The position numbers were made by a program, and so were the translations under genes. The notes beneath the pieces were generated by a model, which saw only the letters and a list, made by a program, of their open reading frames with translations, had not been told where the DNA came from and ran no database searches. Below, piece by piece: positions 1-9,500 of a stretch of 64,000 nucleotides of DNA; the first letter of the stretch is position 1; the number at the start of each line of letters is the position of its first letter. The DNA comes from Caulobacteraceae bacterium (GTDB lineage Bacteria; Pseudomonadota; Alphaproteobacteria; Caulobacterales; Caulobacteraceae). The DNA is taken from contig JAIXZX010000004.1 in assembly GCA_027489335.1 (NCBI GenBank), positions 62,001-126,000 on the forward strand, read 5' to 3'.

Positions 1-507
1 CTGGGCGCCCGAGGTCCAGATCTTCTGGCCATTGACGATGTAATGATCGCCCTTGTCCTCGGCGCGGGTCTGCAGCGAGGCCAGGTCAGAGCCGGCGCCC
101 GGCTCGGAGAAGCCCTGGCACCATTGCAGTTCGCCCTTCACGATGGGCGGGATGTGCTGCTTCTTCTGAGCCTCGGTGCCGTATTCCAGCAGGGTGGGGC
201 CGAACATCATGACGCCCATGCCGCCGATGGGGTTGTAGGCCCCCACGCGGCCCAGCTCCTGCTGGATGATGCGCGCATGCGCCGGGGTCAGACCACCGCC
301 GCCGTACTGGGCCGGCCAGGTGGGAACGCCCCAGCCCTTTTCGCCCATGGCCTTGCGCCAGGCGTCCATGTCGGGGGTCGGTTCGGACCGCTCCTCGCGC
401 ATCATCATGCTCCCCTTGCCCTTCAGGGACTTGGGGAAGTTGGCTTCGATCCAGTCGCGCGCTTCCGTGCGGAAGGCGTCCAGATCAGAGCCGCCAAAAT
501 CAGCCAT
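1..507 (-). CDS. acyl-CoA dehydrogenase (partial, C-terminus beyond window)
   Basis: Flavin-dependent acyl-CoA dehydrogenase, expected to put a trans-2,3 double bond into an acyl-CoA and pass the electrons to ETF. Only the first 169 residues are in the window; the frame is open to base 1. The visible part has the N-terminal helical domain and the start of the middle beta domain, with WCQGFSEPGAGSDLASLQTR and, at the edge, NGQKIWTSGA, which fit the flavin/substrate-binding region of the family. The start is the ATG at 507, giving the MADFGG opening shared by all four paralogues here. It is last in a same-strand run of four, 31 bases after its neighbour. The substrate cannot be read from the sequence. 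Confidence 0.93.
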   Translation of the reverse strand, partial: MADFGGSDLDAFRTEARDWIEANFPKSLKGKGSMMMREERSEPTPDMDAWRKAMGEKGWGVPTWPAQYGGGGLTPAHARIIQQELGRVGAYNPIGGMGVMMFGPTLLEYGTEAQKKQHIPPIVKGELQWCQGFSEPGAGSDLASLQTRAEDKGDHYIVNGQKIWTSGAQ

Positions 508-538
508 CAAATTTCTCCTTGAAAATCAGTCGTTGTAA

Positions 539-1747
539 TCATTTCGACGGCGCAGCGTCCGGCAGGCCGAGGATGCGCTTGGAAATGATGTTGTTCTGCA
601 CCTCATTGGACCCGCCGTAAATCGAGCCCGCCTTGCCGGCCAGCCAGCCGCGGACGGCGGCCAGTTCTTCCTCGGTGAAATCTGCGCCTTCCCAACCGAG
701 ACCCTGATGACCCATGAACTCCAGGGTCAGCTCGGCCCGGTCCTGCGCCACCTTCATGTTGGCGTTCTTCATGATCGAGGTCGTGGCCGAAGGACCGGAA
801 TTCCCCTTGGCTTCGAGAGCCGCGCGCTTGACGGTCTGCTGCAGGGCCTTGAGGTCCATGTCGTTCATCACGATGCGGGTGCGCAGGTCGAGATCGGCCA
901 GCCGGCCCTGCTCGTCCTCACCCACATACTTCTTGGCGATGACTCCCAGCGCCTCACGCTTGCCGCCTTCGCCGGCCCGGCCGCCCATGCCGCTGCGTTC
1001 ATGCTGCAGCAGGCGCTTGGCCACCGTCCAGCCGCCGTTCAGCGGGCCGATCAGGTTCTCCTTCGGCACCTTCACGTCGGTGAAGAAGGTCTCGCAGAAG
1101 GGCGAGGAGCCGGCGATCAGGCGGATCGGGCGAACCTCGACCCCGGGCTGATGCATGGAAAACACCACGAAGGAAATCCCCTCATGCTTCTTGGTCTGAT
1201 CGGTGCGCACCAGACAGAAGATCATGTCCGCCCACTGGCCGCCGGAGGTCCAGATCTTCTGACCGTTGACCAGCCAGTGATCGCCCTTGTCCTCGGCCTT
1301 GGTCTGCAGGGCGGCGAGGTCGGAACCGGCGCCCGGTTCGGAGAAGCCCTGGCACCAGCGCACCTTGGCCGTGGCGATGTCGGGGATGTATTTCTTCTTC
1401 TGATCCTCGGTGCCGTATTCCAGCAGGGTGGGGCCGAACATGCCCACGCCCATGCCGCCGATGGGGTTCCAGGCGCCCAGGGCGGCCATTTCCTGGTTCA
1501 GAACGCGGGCCTCCTGGGGCGAGAGCCCACCGCCGCCGTACTGAGCGGGCCAGGTAGGCACGCCCCAGCCCTTTTCGCCCATCCGGTCGCGCCAGAGCGC
1601 CATGTCGCCGGTCAGTTCGACGCCGCCGGCCATGGCCCGTGTCTGGGCTTCGGTATCATGGGCCAGCGACTTGGGGAAATTGGCCTCGAGCCATTCACGC
1701 GCCTGCGTCCGGAACCCGTCCAGATCGGCGCCGCCAAAGTCAGCCAT
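539..1747 (-). CDS. acyl-CoA dehydrogenase, PimC/FadE-like
   Basis: Complete 402-residue acyl-CoA dehydrogenase, the usual length for the family. In order it shows an N-terminal helical domain, the middle-domain motif WCQGFSEPGAGSD (131-143), NGQKIWTS (161-168), and a C-terminal helical domain ending near SIYGGSNEVQNN (375-386). The Glu that is the catalytic base of medium-chain enzymes (YEGT) is Gly here (YGGS). Glu250 in LLQHER lies where isovaleryl- and long-chain-type enzymes keep their base, so catalysis is still likely; this placement is my alignment by eye. It is third in the tandem run, 73 bases after the upstream copy. Pimeloyl-CoA-type or other branched or dicarboxylic substrates are possible but not shown. 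Confidence 0.94.
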   Translation of the reverse strand: MADFGGADLDGFRTQAREWLEANFPKSLAHDTEAQTRAMAGGVELTGDMALWRDRMGEKGWGVPTWPAQYGGGGLSPQEARVLNQEMAALGAWNPIGGMGVGMFGPTLLEYGTEDQKKKYIPDIATAKVRWCQGFSEPGAGSDLAALQTKAEDKGDHWLVNGQKIWTSGGQWADMIFCLVRTDQTKKHEGISFVVFSMHQPGVEVRPIRLIAGSSPFCETFFTDVKVPKENLIGPLNGGWTVAKRLLQHERSGMGGRAGEGGKREALGVIAKKYVGEDEQGRLADLDLRTRIVMNDMDLKALQQTVKRAALEAKGNSGPSATTSIMKNANMKVAQDRAELTLEFMGHQGLGWEGADFTEEELAAVRGWLAGKAGSIYGGSNEVQNNIISKRILGLPDAAPSK

Positions 1748-1820
1748 GAATATTCTCCCTTAAATTCATTATGTTATCATTCATTATAGCATGAAGTTCG
1801 TGGCTCGGGGAGTCGTGCGC

Positions 1821-3029
1821 TTACTTCGGGTCCGGCAGGCCGAGCACCCGCTTGGAGACCACGTTCAGATTGATTTCCGAGGTTCCGCCCTCGATGGAAT
1901 TGCCCTTGGACCGGAGCCAGGCGCGAACGAGGTTCAGCTCGCTCTCGTCATAGGCCTCGCCCGCCCAGCCCAGACCCTGGTGGCCGAAGGCCTCGATCAT
2001 CAGTTCATTGCGGTCCTGGGCGATCTTGGCCCCGGCATACTTCATGATCGAGGTTGCGGCGCTGGGGCCGGCGTTCGACTTGGCCTCGTCGGCGGCGCGG
2101 CGAACGGTCAGCTGGAACGCCCGGGCCTCCATCCGATGCTCGATGATCCGGCGGCGCAGGTCGTGGTCGGCGATCCGGCCGGTCTCATCGAGGCCGACAT
2201 ACTTCTTGGCCGCGTCCTCGACGCTCATCACCGCGGCCGGCGCGCCGATATTGCCGCCGCCCAGGCCCGCCGAGATGTTGTCGCGTTCGAACTGCAGCAG
2301 CCGCTTGGCGACCGTCCAGCCGCCGTTCAGCGGGCCGAACAGCTGGTCCTTGGGCACCTTCACATCGGTGAAGAAGGTTTCGCAGAAGGGCGAGCCGCCA
2401 TTGATCAGCAGGATCGGCCGGACCTCGACGCCCGGGCTCTTCATGTCGATCAGCAGGAAGGAGATGCCCTCGTGCTTCTTCGAGGTGTCGGTGCGCACCA
2501 GGCAGAAGCACCAGTCGGCGAGGTTGGCGCCCGAGGTCCAGATCTTCTGGCCATTGACCAGATAGTGGTCGCCCTTGTCCTCGGCGCGGGTCTGCAGGGA
2601 GGCGAGGTCGGAGCCCGAACCCGGCTCGGAATAGCCCTGGCACCAGCGCACCGACCCGGTGACGATGCCCGGCATGTGCTGCTTCTTCAGCGCTTCAGTC
2701 CCGTATTCCAGCAGGGTTGGGCCGAACATCATCACGCCCATGCCGCCGATCGGGTTGCGGGCGCCGATGGCGGCCATCTCCTCGGCCAGCACCCGGGCCT
2801 CCTGGCGCGACAGGCCGCCGCCGCCGTGCTCCTTGGGCCAGGTGGGCACGCCCCAGCCCTTGGCGCCCATGGCCTCGCGCCACTGGCGCGCCTCGGGGCT
2901 CTCCTTGCCGCCGGCCGCCGCAGCGGTCTGGGCGGCGGTGTCGCCCTTGAGGGCGGCAGGGAAGTTCGCGCTCAGCCAGGCCTTGGCCTCGCTGCGGAAG
3001 GTTTCGAGATCGCCGCCAAAATCAGCCAT
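1821..3029 (-). CDS. acyl-CoA dehydrogenase, PimC/FadE-like
   Basis: Complete 402-residue paralogue of its neighbours. I chose the ATG at 3029 because it gives the MADFGG opening common to the set and has an AAGGCGG element just upstream; an in-frame TTG 18 bases earlier would add six residues. The middle domain has WCQGYSEPGSGSD and NGQKIWTSGANLADW. The C-terminus reads SIEGGTSEINLNV, so the medium-chain YEGT Glu position is Gly, while a Glu in LLQFER is kept. It is closer in its C-terminal motif to the gene at 3105-4328 than to the one at 539-1747, which suggests stepwise duplication. It lies 75 bases downstream of the first gene of the run. Confidence 0.93.
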   Translation of the reverse strand: MADFGGDLETFRSEAKAWLSANFPAALKGDTAAQTAAAAGGKESPEARQWREAMGAKGWGVPTWPKEHGGGGLSRQEARVLAEEMAAIGARNPIGGMGVMMFGPTLLEYGTEALKKQHMPGIVTGSVRWCQGYSEPGSGSDLASLQTRAEDKGDHYLVNGQKIWTSGANLADWCFCLVRTDTSKKHEGISFLLIDMKSPGVEVRPILLINGGSPFCETFFTDVKVPKDQLFGPLNGGWTVAKRLLQFERDNISAGLGGGNIGAPAAVMSVEDAAKKYVGLDETGRIADHDLRRRIIEHRMEARAFQLTVRRAADEAKSNAGPSAATSIMKYAGAKIAQDRNELMIEAFGHQGLGWAGEAYDESELNLVRAWLRSKGNSIEGGTSEINLNVVSKRVLGLPDPK

Positions 3030-3104
3030 GGAAATCCGCCTTTGCAAAAAATCGTCCGGAGTGTCCGCCGGCCGAAAATGCGACCGGCGGCTTTGCGCGA
3101 CCGC

Positions 3105-4328
3105 CTATTTCGGGTCGGGCAGCCCCAGAACACGCTTGGAGATGACGTTCAGGTTCACTTCGCTGGTGCCGCCTTCGATGGAATTGCCCTTCGAACGCAG
3201 CCAGCCCCGGGTCGCCAGAAGCTCGCCGGGCTTGTAGGTCTCGCCGTCCCAGCCCAGGCCCTGGTGGCCCATGGCTTCGATCATCAGTTCCGACCGGTCC
3301 TGGGCGAAGCTGGCGGCGGCGTACTTGATGATCGAGACTGCGGCGCTGGGGCCATTGCTGGCCTTGGCCTCGGCCGCCGTACGGCTGATGGTCAGGCCCA
3401 GGCACTGCATGTTCATTTTGTTCTGGGTGATCCGGCTGCGCAGATCGGTGTCGGCAAGGGCGCCGCTGGCGTCGAGGCCGAAATAGGTCTTGGCCACCTC
3501 GGACAGGTCGCCCGCCGTGCCGCCGGCCCCACCGCCGCCGCCGAAGCCGCCGGAAATGTTCTGGCGCTCGTACTGCAGCAGGCGCTTGGCGATCTCCCAG
3601 CCGCCATTGACCTTGCCCACCAGATTGCCCTTGGGGATCTTCACGTCGGTGAAGAAGGTCTCGCAGAAGGGGCTCTCGCCAGAGATCAGCTGGATCGGGC
3701 GCGTCTCCACGCCTTGCGTGCGCATGTCGATGAGCACGAAGGAGACGCCCTCATGCTTCTTCGAGGTATCGGTCCGCACCAGGCAGAAGCACCAGTCGGC
3801 CTTGTCGGCGTAGGAGGTCCAGATCTTCTGGCCATTGATCAGCCAGTGGTCGCCCTTGTCCTCGCAGCGGGTCTGCAGGGAGGCCAGGTCAGAGCCGGCG
3901 CCGGGTTCGGAATAGCCCTGGCACCAGCGGACCTCACCCTTGATGATCTTGGGCAGGTGCGCCTGCTTCTGCTCTTCGTTGGCGTATTCCAGCAGGACGG
4001 GACCCAGCATCCAGACGCCGAACGAAGCCAGCGGCGTGCGATAGCGGCCAGCTGTCAGCTCCTGGTCCAGGATGCGGGCCTGGGCGGGGCTCAGTCCCCC
4101 GCCGCCGTACTGGGCCGGCCAGGTGGGCGCGGTCCAGCCCTTCTCGCCCATCTTGCGCATCCAGGCGATCTGCAGGTCGTCGGAGTCGAGGAAGGCCTGG
4201 CCGCCCCACATGGCCTCGGGATCGACCTTGGCCTTCGGGTCGCGCAGCTCAGCCGGATAGTTGGCCTCCAGCCAGGTGCGGACGTCGGCCCGGAAGGTGT
4301 CGAGGTCTGCGCTGCCGAAGTCGGCCAT
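3105..4328 (-). CDS. acyl-CoA dehydrogenase, PimC/FadE-like (first of tandem run)
   Basis: Complete 407-residue acyl-CoA dehydrogenase and the promoter-proximal gene of the four. The ATG at 4328 is preferred because it restores the MADFGS opening; a longer frame to 4409 would add 27 unusual residues. Family motifs are WCQGYSEPGAGSD and NGQKIWTSYADKADW in the middle domain and SIEGGTSEVNLNV at the C-terminus. A Gly-rich insertion (GGFGGGGGAGG) follows LLQYERQN, a place where the paralogues also vary. Nothing else of beta-oxidation (hydratase, thiolase, ETF) is next to the set, so the pathway is unknown. The divergent gene starts at 4490, so the promoter should lie in the 161 bases between. Confidence 0.93.
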   Translation of the reverse strand: MADFGSADLDTFRADVRTWLEANYPAELRDPKAKVDPEAMWGGQAFLDSDDLQIAWMRKMGEKGWTAPTWPAQYGGGGLSPAQARILDQELTAGRYRTPLASFGVWMLGPVLLEYANEEQKQAHLPKIIKGEVRWCQGYSEPGAGSDLASLQTRCEDKGDHWLINGQKIWTSYADKADWCFCLVRTDTSKKHEGVSFVLIDMRTQGVETRPIQLISGESPFCETFFTDVKIPKGNLVGKVNGGWEIAKRLLQYERQNISGGFGGGGGAGGTAGDLSEVAKTYFGLDASGALADTDLRSRITQNKMNMQCLGLTISRTAAEAKASNGPSAAVSIIKYAAASFAQDRSELMIEAMGHQGLGWDGETYKPGELLATRGWLRSKGNSIEGGTSEVNLNVISKRVLGLPDPK

Positions 4329-4489
4329 GGCTGTCTCCCAATGATGGAACCCGATTTTGCGCGCCACATTAGCGCTGAGCGGACGTAGGGCAAGCCGCCT
4401 TGCGAACACGTGTTTGAAGCCTCACCGGCGCCGTCCTTAACGAATCCGGTCTATATACGGGCCGACTCTTCATCAGGACGCTCCGCTTC

Positions 4490-6166
4490 ATGAGGCTCTT
4501 GCGCGAACTGCGGCCCGCCGGCCTGGCCGCGGCCCCGCTGACCGGCGCCATCCTCACCCTGGCCGCCGGGGTCATGCTGGTGGTCTCTGCTGCCACACCG
4601 TCGGTGCCCAACCGATTTCTCCTGCTGGCCGAGCTGGCGCCGGTCATCCTGATCGAGCTGTCCCACTTCCTGTCCAGCGTGCTGGGCCTGATTCTGATCT
4701 TTCTGGCCTTTGGCCTGCGCGCCCGCCTGGACGCCGCCTGGATCGCCACCATGGTCGCCCTGGCCGTGTCCCTGCCGCTGACCCTGCTCAAAGGCATCGT
4801 CTGGGAGGAAACCGCTTGGCTCGGCGCGCTGTTGCTGCTGCTGGCCCCCTTCCGCGACGCCTTCACGCGGGAGGCCCGTCTGTCGCGGATGGAGATCACG
4901 CCGGGCTGGCTGGTCTCGGCCGCCGCCCTGGTGCTCGGGGCGGGTCTGCTGGGCCTTTGGTCCTTCCAGAACGCCGACTATGGGCACCGCAGCTGGATCA
5001 GCGTGATGGTCGAGGATGATGCGGCCCGCGCCATCCGCGCCTGGGTCGGCGCCGCGCTCGGCCTGCTGGCCTTTGGCGTATGGCGTCTGTTCGCTTCGGC
5101 CGCCACCCCGCGGGTGGTCACACCCCATGATCAGGACTTCCAGCAGGTCCGCACGATCCTCGCCTCGGCCCAGGCCGCCGAGCCCGCCTCCAATCTCGCC
5201 CTCCTGGGGGACAAGCGGTTCCTATTCTCCCAGAGCGGAGAGTCCTTCCTGATGTTCGGGGTGCGTGGCCGCTCCTGGATCGCCCTGGGGGCGCCGGTCG
5301 GGCGCCGGGACGAGCGCTTGGAGCTGTTCTGGCGGTTCCGTGAAATGGCGGACGCCCATGCCGCCCGACCTGGAATCTACGCCCTGGGCGCCGATGACCT
5401 GCCCGAGGTGGTGGAGCTTGGCTTCTCCCTACAGAAGATCGGCGAGTCCGCCGTCGTGCCGCTGGAGACCTTCTCGGTGGAGGGCCGCAAGCGCGGCAAT
5501 CTGCGCCGGGCCTGGCGCAAGGCCGGGGAGGAGGGCGCGACCTTCGAGGTGATCAGCCCGGCTGGTGTCCCCGCCGTGCTGGATGAGCTGCAGCAGGTCT
5601 CAGACGAGTGGCTGGATCACCACGCTGGCGGCGAAAAGCGGTTCACCATGGGCGCCTTCACCCCGGCCTATGTGGCGGAGTTCCCCATCGCCCTGGTGCG
5701 CCAGGACGGAAGGATCGTCGCCTTCGCCACCCTCTGGACCACCAGCGGACGCACCGCCTTCTCCATGGATCTGATGCGCTATTCGGATGCCGCGCCGAAG
5801 AACATCATGGACTACCTGTTCGTCGAGCTGATCGCCTGGGGCAAGGCCCAGGGCTATCAGGCCTTCGAGTTCGGCATGGCCCCCCTGGCCGGGCTTGAGG
5901 ACCGGCCGTTCGCGCCGATCATGTCCCGGGTCGGCCGGCTCCTCTATGAGCGCGGCGAGGAGATCTACAATTTCCAGGGGGTTCGCCGGTACAAGGACAA
6001 GTACGACCCCCTGTGGCAGCCCCGCTATCTGGCGGCGCCGCACAAGTGGGCCATTCCTCTGCTGCTGGCCGATGTGGGCCTGTTGTCCTCCGGCGGCATG
6101 GCCGCGCTGGCCAAGCGACCGCGCAAGGCCGAGCCCCGCCCCGAGGGCGCGGCGGCTGAGGCCTAG
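4490..6166 (+). CDS. MprF-type aminoacyl-phosphatidylglycerol synthase, short form
   Basis: Integral membrane protein of 558 residues. About five or six hydrophobic segments fill residues 10-200 and a cytosolic GNAT-like DUF2156 (LPG synthase C-terminal) domain follows, with GFSLQKIGESAVVPLETFS, a basic RGNLRRAWRKA patch and EFGMAPLAGL near the end. Proteins of this type move an amino acid from aminoacyl-tRNA to phosphatidylglycerol, which lowers the negative surface charge. Classical MprF is around 840 residues with an extra N-terminal flippase half; that half is missing here, so a separate flippase or a different role must be considered. Lysine, alanine or arginine as the donor amino acid cannot be told. 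Its stop overlaps the stop of the convergent small gene by three bases. Confidence 0.85.
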   Translation: MRLLRELRPAGLAAAPLTGAILTLAAGVMLVVSAATPSVPNRFLLLAELAPVILIELSHFLSSVLGLILIFLAFGLRARLDAAWIATMVALAVSLPLTLLKGIVWEETAWLGALLLLLAPFRDAFTREARLSRMEITPGWLVSAAALVLGAGLLGLWSFQNADYGHRSWISVMVEDDAARAIRAWVGAALGLLAFGVWRLFASAATPRVVTPHDQDFQQVRTILASAQAAEPASNLALLGDKRFLFSQSGESFLMFGVRGRSWIALGAPVGRRDERLELFWRFREMADAHAARPGIYALGADDLPEVVELGFSLQKIGESAVVPLETFSVEGRKRGNLRRAWRKAGEEGATFEVISPAGVPAVLDELQQVSDEWLDHHAGGEKRFTMGAFTPAYVAEFPIALVRQDGRIVAFATLWTTSGRTAFSMDLMRYSDAAPKNIMDYLFVELIAWGKAQGYQAFEFGMAPLAGLEDRPFAPIMSRVGRLLYERGEEIYNFQGVRRYKDKYDPLWQPRYLAAPHKWAIPLLLADVGLLSSGGMAALAKRPRKAEPRPEGAAAEA

Positions 6167-6375
6167 AAGCGCGTGGGGCCCGTGGAGACCCCCATCAGAT
6201 TGACCAGGTGGACCAGGACCACGATCAGGCCGGCCGCCCCCATCAGCATGATGAATCTGTAGGGGACCAGCCGCGGCCCCCGTCGGAAATCCGGCGGCCG
6301 CGCCCCCATCCAGCCGGAAAAGACGGTCAGGGCCAGCAGGGCGGCGCCGAGGGCCAGGGTCACGGTGAGGTCCAT
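6163..6375 (-). CDS. small two-helix membrane protein, unknown function
   Basis: Predicted protein of 70 residues with two hydrophobic helices (about residues 2-22 and 38-62) joined by a basic loop containing PPDFRRGPRLVPYR. The ATG at 6375 is chosen because the longer upstream frame is rich in Arg and low in hydrophobic residues. I do not recognise a family, but the helix-basic loop-helix pattern and good codon usage make it look real. It converges on the MprF-like gene, with overlapping stops. Its start lies 212 bases from the podJ start, so its promoter shares the podJ upstream region. Confidence 0.6.
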   Translation of the reverse strand: MDLTVTLALGAALLALTVFSGWMGARPPDFRRGPRLVPYRFIMLMGAAGLIVVLVHLVNLMGVSTGPTRF

Positions 6376-6480
6376 GTGCGACGCCGTAGCGCAGCGGCGG
6401 GCTGGGCGCAAACGGCGCCGTTTACCCTTCGTTAACCCTCTCGCCCCCTGTTGCAGGCTAAGGGTTTCCGCGAGCGGCCC

Positions 6481-6587
6481 GTCATCCACAGCTCATCGCG
6501 GCAAACGCTATATCTAGCGTTAACCTTGCGTTTACACCCCAAGGTTCGGTGGCTAGCGTCGAATCGGCGGGTAGGAGATCGATTCGA
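6481..6587 (+). promoter_or_regulatory. podJ control region: DnaA-like box, CtrA-like box, two GANTC sites
   Basis: Four elements sit within 107 bases of the podJ start. TCATCCACA (6482-6490) differs by one base from the DnaA box TTATCCACA. TTAA-N7-TTTA (6520-6534) differs by one base from the CtrA consensus TTAA-N7-TTAA. GAATC (6561-6565) and GATTC (6581-6585) match the CcrM methylation site GANTC, through which GcrA acts. In Caulobacter podJ is a cell-cycle-controlled gene tied to DnaA and GcrA, so the set is plausible. Each short motif alone could occur by chance. Confidence 0.5.
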
Positions 6588-9500
6588 ATGAGCGTGGCGA
6601 CGCCATGGAGCGTCAAGGGCATTGACCCGAAGGCTCGGGAGGTCGCCAAGGACCTCGCCCGACGCTCGGGCATGACCTTGGGCGAGTGGCTCAATCGAAT
6701 GATCCTGGACGATGAAGGCCCGGAGGACGCCGTCTCCGAGGCTGATATCGCACGTCGACCCACCCCCCTGTATTTCGAAAGCGCCCGCCGCACCGACGAC
6801 GCCCCCACCCGCGTCGAGGCCGCCGAACATCCAGCCGACGAGATGGGGCGGATCGCTCTGGCGCTCGACCGTCTGAGCGAACGCCTGGAAGTCTCGGAGA
6901 GCCGCACGGGTCTCGCCGTGTCCGGCGTCGAGCACTCCGTCCGCGCCGCCCTCGCCCGCATCGAAGCGGCCGAACGGGAGCACATCGCCGTAGCGGCCCG
7001 CTTCGAGGGCGCTGTCGAGGGCGTGTCCAGCGAGCAGGCGCGGATCGCTGAACGGCTGCGGCGCATGGAGGCCGAGGCCGCCGGCCCCCGTTCGGCCGAG
7101 GCCCTGCGCGCCCTTGAGGGGGCCGTCGCCAAGGTCGCCAACCATCTCTATGACGGCGAAACCCGCACCCGCGAGGCGCTGGGCGCCATCGAGGCTCGGG
7201 TGGATCGCGTGGAGGCCCAGGGCGGATCTGAGTCGCCGGGGCTGATCGAGGAAGTCGTCGGCCGCGTCTCGCAACGGCTGAGCGAGGCCGAGACCCGCAC
7301 CGCCGAGGCGCTGGAGAGCCTTCGGGAGTCCTTCGCCCATCTGGACGGCCGCATGCAGTCGGTGGAATCTGGTCAGGCGCCGGGCATAGACCGTCGCCTC
7401 GAGGAGATGGCCGCCCGGCTTACCGAGCGGGTCGAGGCCGCCCGGGGCGAGATGACCCAGAAGCTCCATGCCGCGGCCGACGGTCGCTTTGACCGCATGG
7501 AGCGCCGGCTGGGTGAAATGACCAACCATGTCCGCGCCGCCGAGCAGCGCTCGGCTCAGGCGATCGAGGCCATGGGGCGCGAGGTGCTCAGCATGGCCGA
7601 GAACCTGAACCGTCGGGTCCAGACCGCCGAACACCACAGCGCTCAGGCCATTCAGACGGTGGGCGGCGAAGTCGCCCGCATCGCCACCGCCATGGAAACG
7701 CGTCTTGGGCGCTCAGACTCCCTGCACGCCGAGGCGCTGGAACGTCTGGGCGGCGAGATCGCCAAGATCACTGAGCGTCTGGGCGAGAAGATCGCCACCG
7801 CCGAGCGCCGGTCGGCCCAGGCCATCGACGACGTCGGCGACCAGGTCGCGCGGGTCACCGAGCGGATCAGCAGCCGCCAGGACCGCGCCGCCGAGGAACT
7901 GTCCGAACGGATCCGTCTGAGCGAGGAGCGCACCGCCCGCCTGCTGGAAGAGGCCCGCGAACGCATCGACCGGCGCCTGGCCGAGGCGCCCCGTGAGGTC
8001 GAGGCGCCTGCCCCATCCCTCACGCCCGCCCCGGCGAATCCGGTCGCCAGGGACGACTCGCCCTTCGGCCTGGAGGACTTCGCCGGCTTCGGCGCCCGCG
8101 AGCCGCGTTCTGAGACCCTGGTCCGTCAGCCTTTCGCCGACGCCGACGACGGCTTCCCTGCGCCCCAGGCCTTTTCGGTCGAGGCCGAGCGGCCGCCTCT
8201 GTCGCATGAGGATTTCGAAGCCGCCGACGGTTTCGCCCCGCCGCCGCCCGTCCAGAGCCGCCGCGCCGCGCCGCCGCCGGTCGCTGAGCCCGACCCGTTC
8301 ACCGATCCGGAGCCCCCGGCGCCGCGGCGCGCCGCGCCCGAAGTCGCGGCCCCGGCCCCGCAGCTTCGCGCCGACTTCGAGGACGACTTTGGCTTCGAGG
8401 ACGAGTCGGAGTTCGTCACCCCGTCGCCGGCTGCAAGCCGCGCCGCCACCACCCCGCAGGCCCTGTCCACCCGGGAGGTGATCGCCCAGGCCCGGGCCGC
8501 GGCCCGCGCCACCCCGGCGGTCGAGCCCAAGGGCCGCAAGGCGAAGGACAAGGGTAAGGCCAAGCCGGCCGCTGAGCCCAAGGAAGCCGGCGGCTCCCTG
8601 TTCAGCAGCTTCTCCGTCCGACCCAAGAAGCGAGCCAGCTCCACGCTTCAAACCGCCCTCCTGATCTCCGGCGGCGCGGCCTTCCTCGGCATGGCCGCGG
8701 GCGGCATGGTGCTGATCGGCGGCGATCCGTCCGGCGACCTCCCTGCCCGGGTGGCCCAGGCGGTGTCGGCCGGGCGTACGGCGCCCGATGAACTGGCCGG
8801 TCTCGAGGCCGACGGCGTCACGCCCCGCGCGGCGGTCGCCCTGTCGCCGCAGCCGGCCTTGGGCGACGAGGATACCGGCCCCACAGGCCAGATGCGCGAC
8901 GACTTCCCGGCCCTCTACGCCGAGGCTGTCCGACAGGTGGAAGAAGGCGCCGCGGGCGGAGTCGACGAGGTCCGCCGGGTGGCCAATCTCGGCTACGCCC
9001 CGGCCCAGTTCTATCTTGCCAAGCTGTATGAGAACGGCGGCGCAGGCGTGGCCAAGGACCTGACCGAGGCCCGCCGCTGGACCGAGCGCGCGGCCCAGGG
9101 CGGCGACCGCAAGGCCATGCACAATCTGGCCCTCTACTATTTCGAGGGCCAGGGCGGACCGAAGAACTCCACCACAGCGGCCCAGTGGTTCCGCCGGGCG
9201 GCCGATCTCGGCCTGGTGGACAGCCAGTACAATCTTGGCCGCCTCTATGAGGAGGGCTTCGGCGTCAGCCAGAACGCCGCCGAGGCCTACAAGTGGTTCA
9301 TGATCGCCGGCAAGGCCGGCGACAAGGACGCCGCGGCCAGCGCCGAGCGGATCAAGGACTCCCTGACGCCGGCCGCCCAGGCCGTCGCCGAACGGGCCGC
9401 CAGCGCCTTCCGACCGACCGAGGCCGCTCCGCCCGCCGCCGCCGCCGCAGCCGGGGTTTCGCCACAGGCCCTGCAGACCGCCCAGCGGGCGCTTTCGCGT

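Noticed and set aside
1791..4388. 865-residue open frame on the plus strand opposite the acyl-CoA dehydrogenase genes
   Set aside because: It is the antisense of two real genes, with repetitive His/Gly/Ala-rich sequence and no domain; high GC content keeps stops rare.
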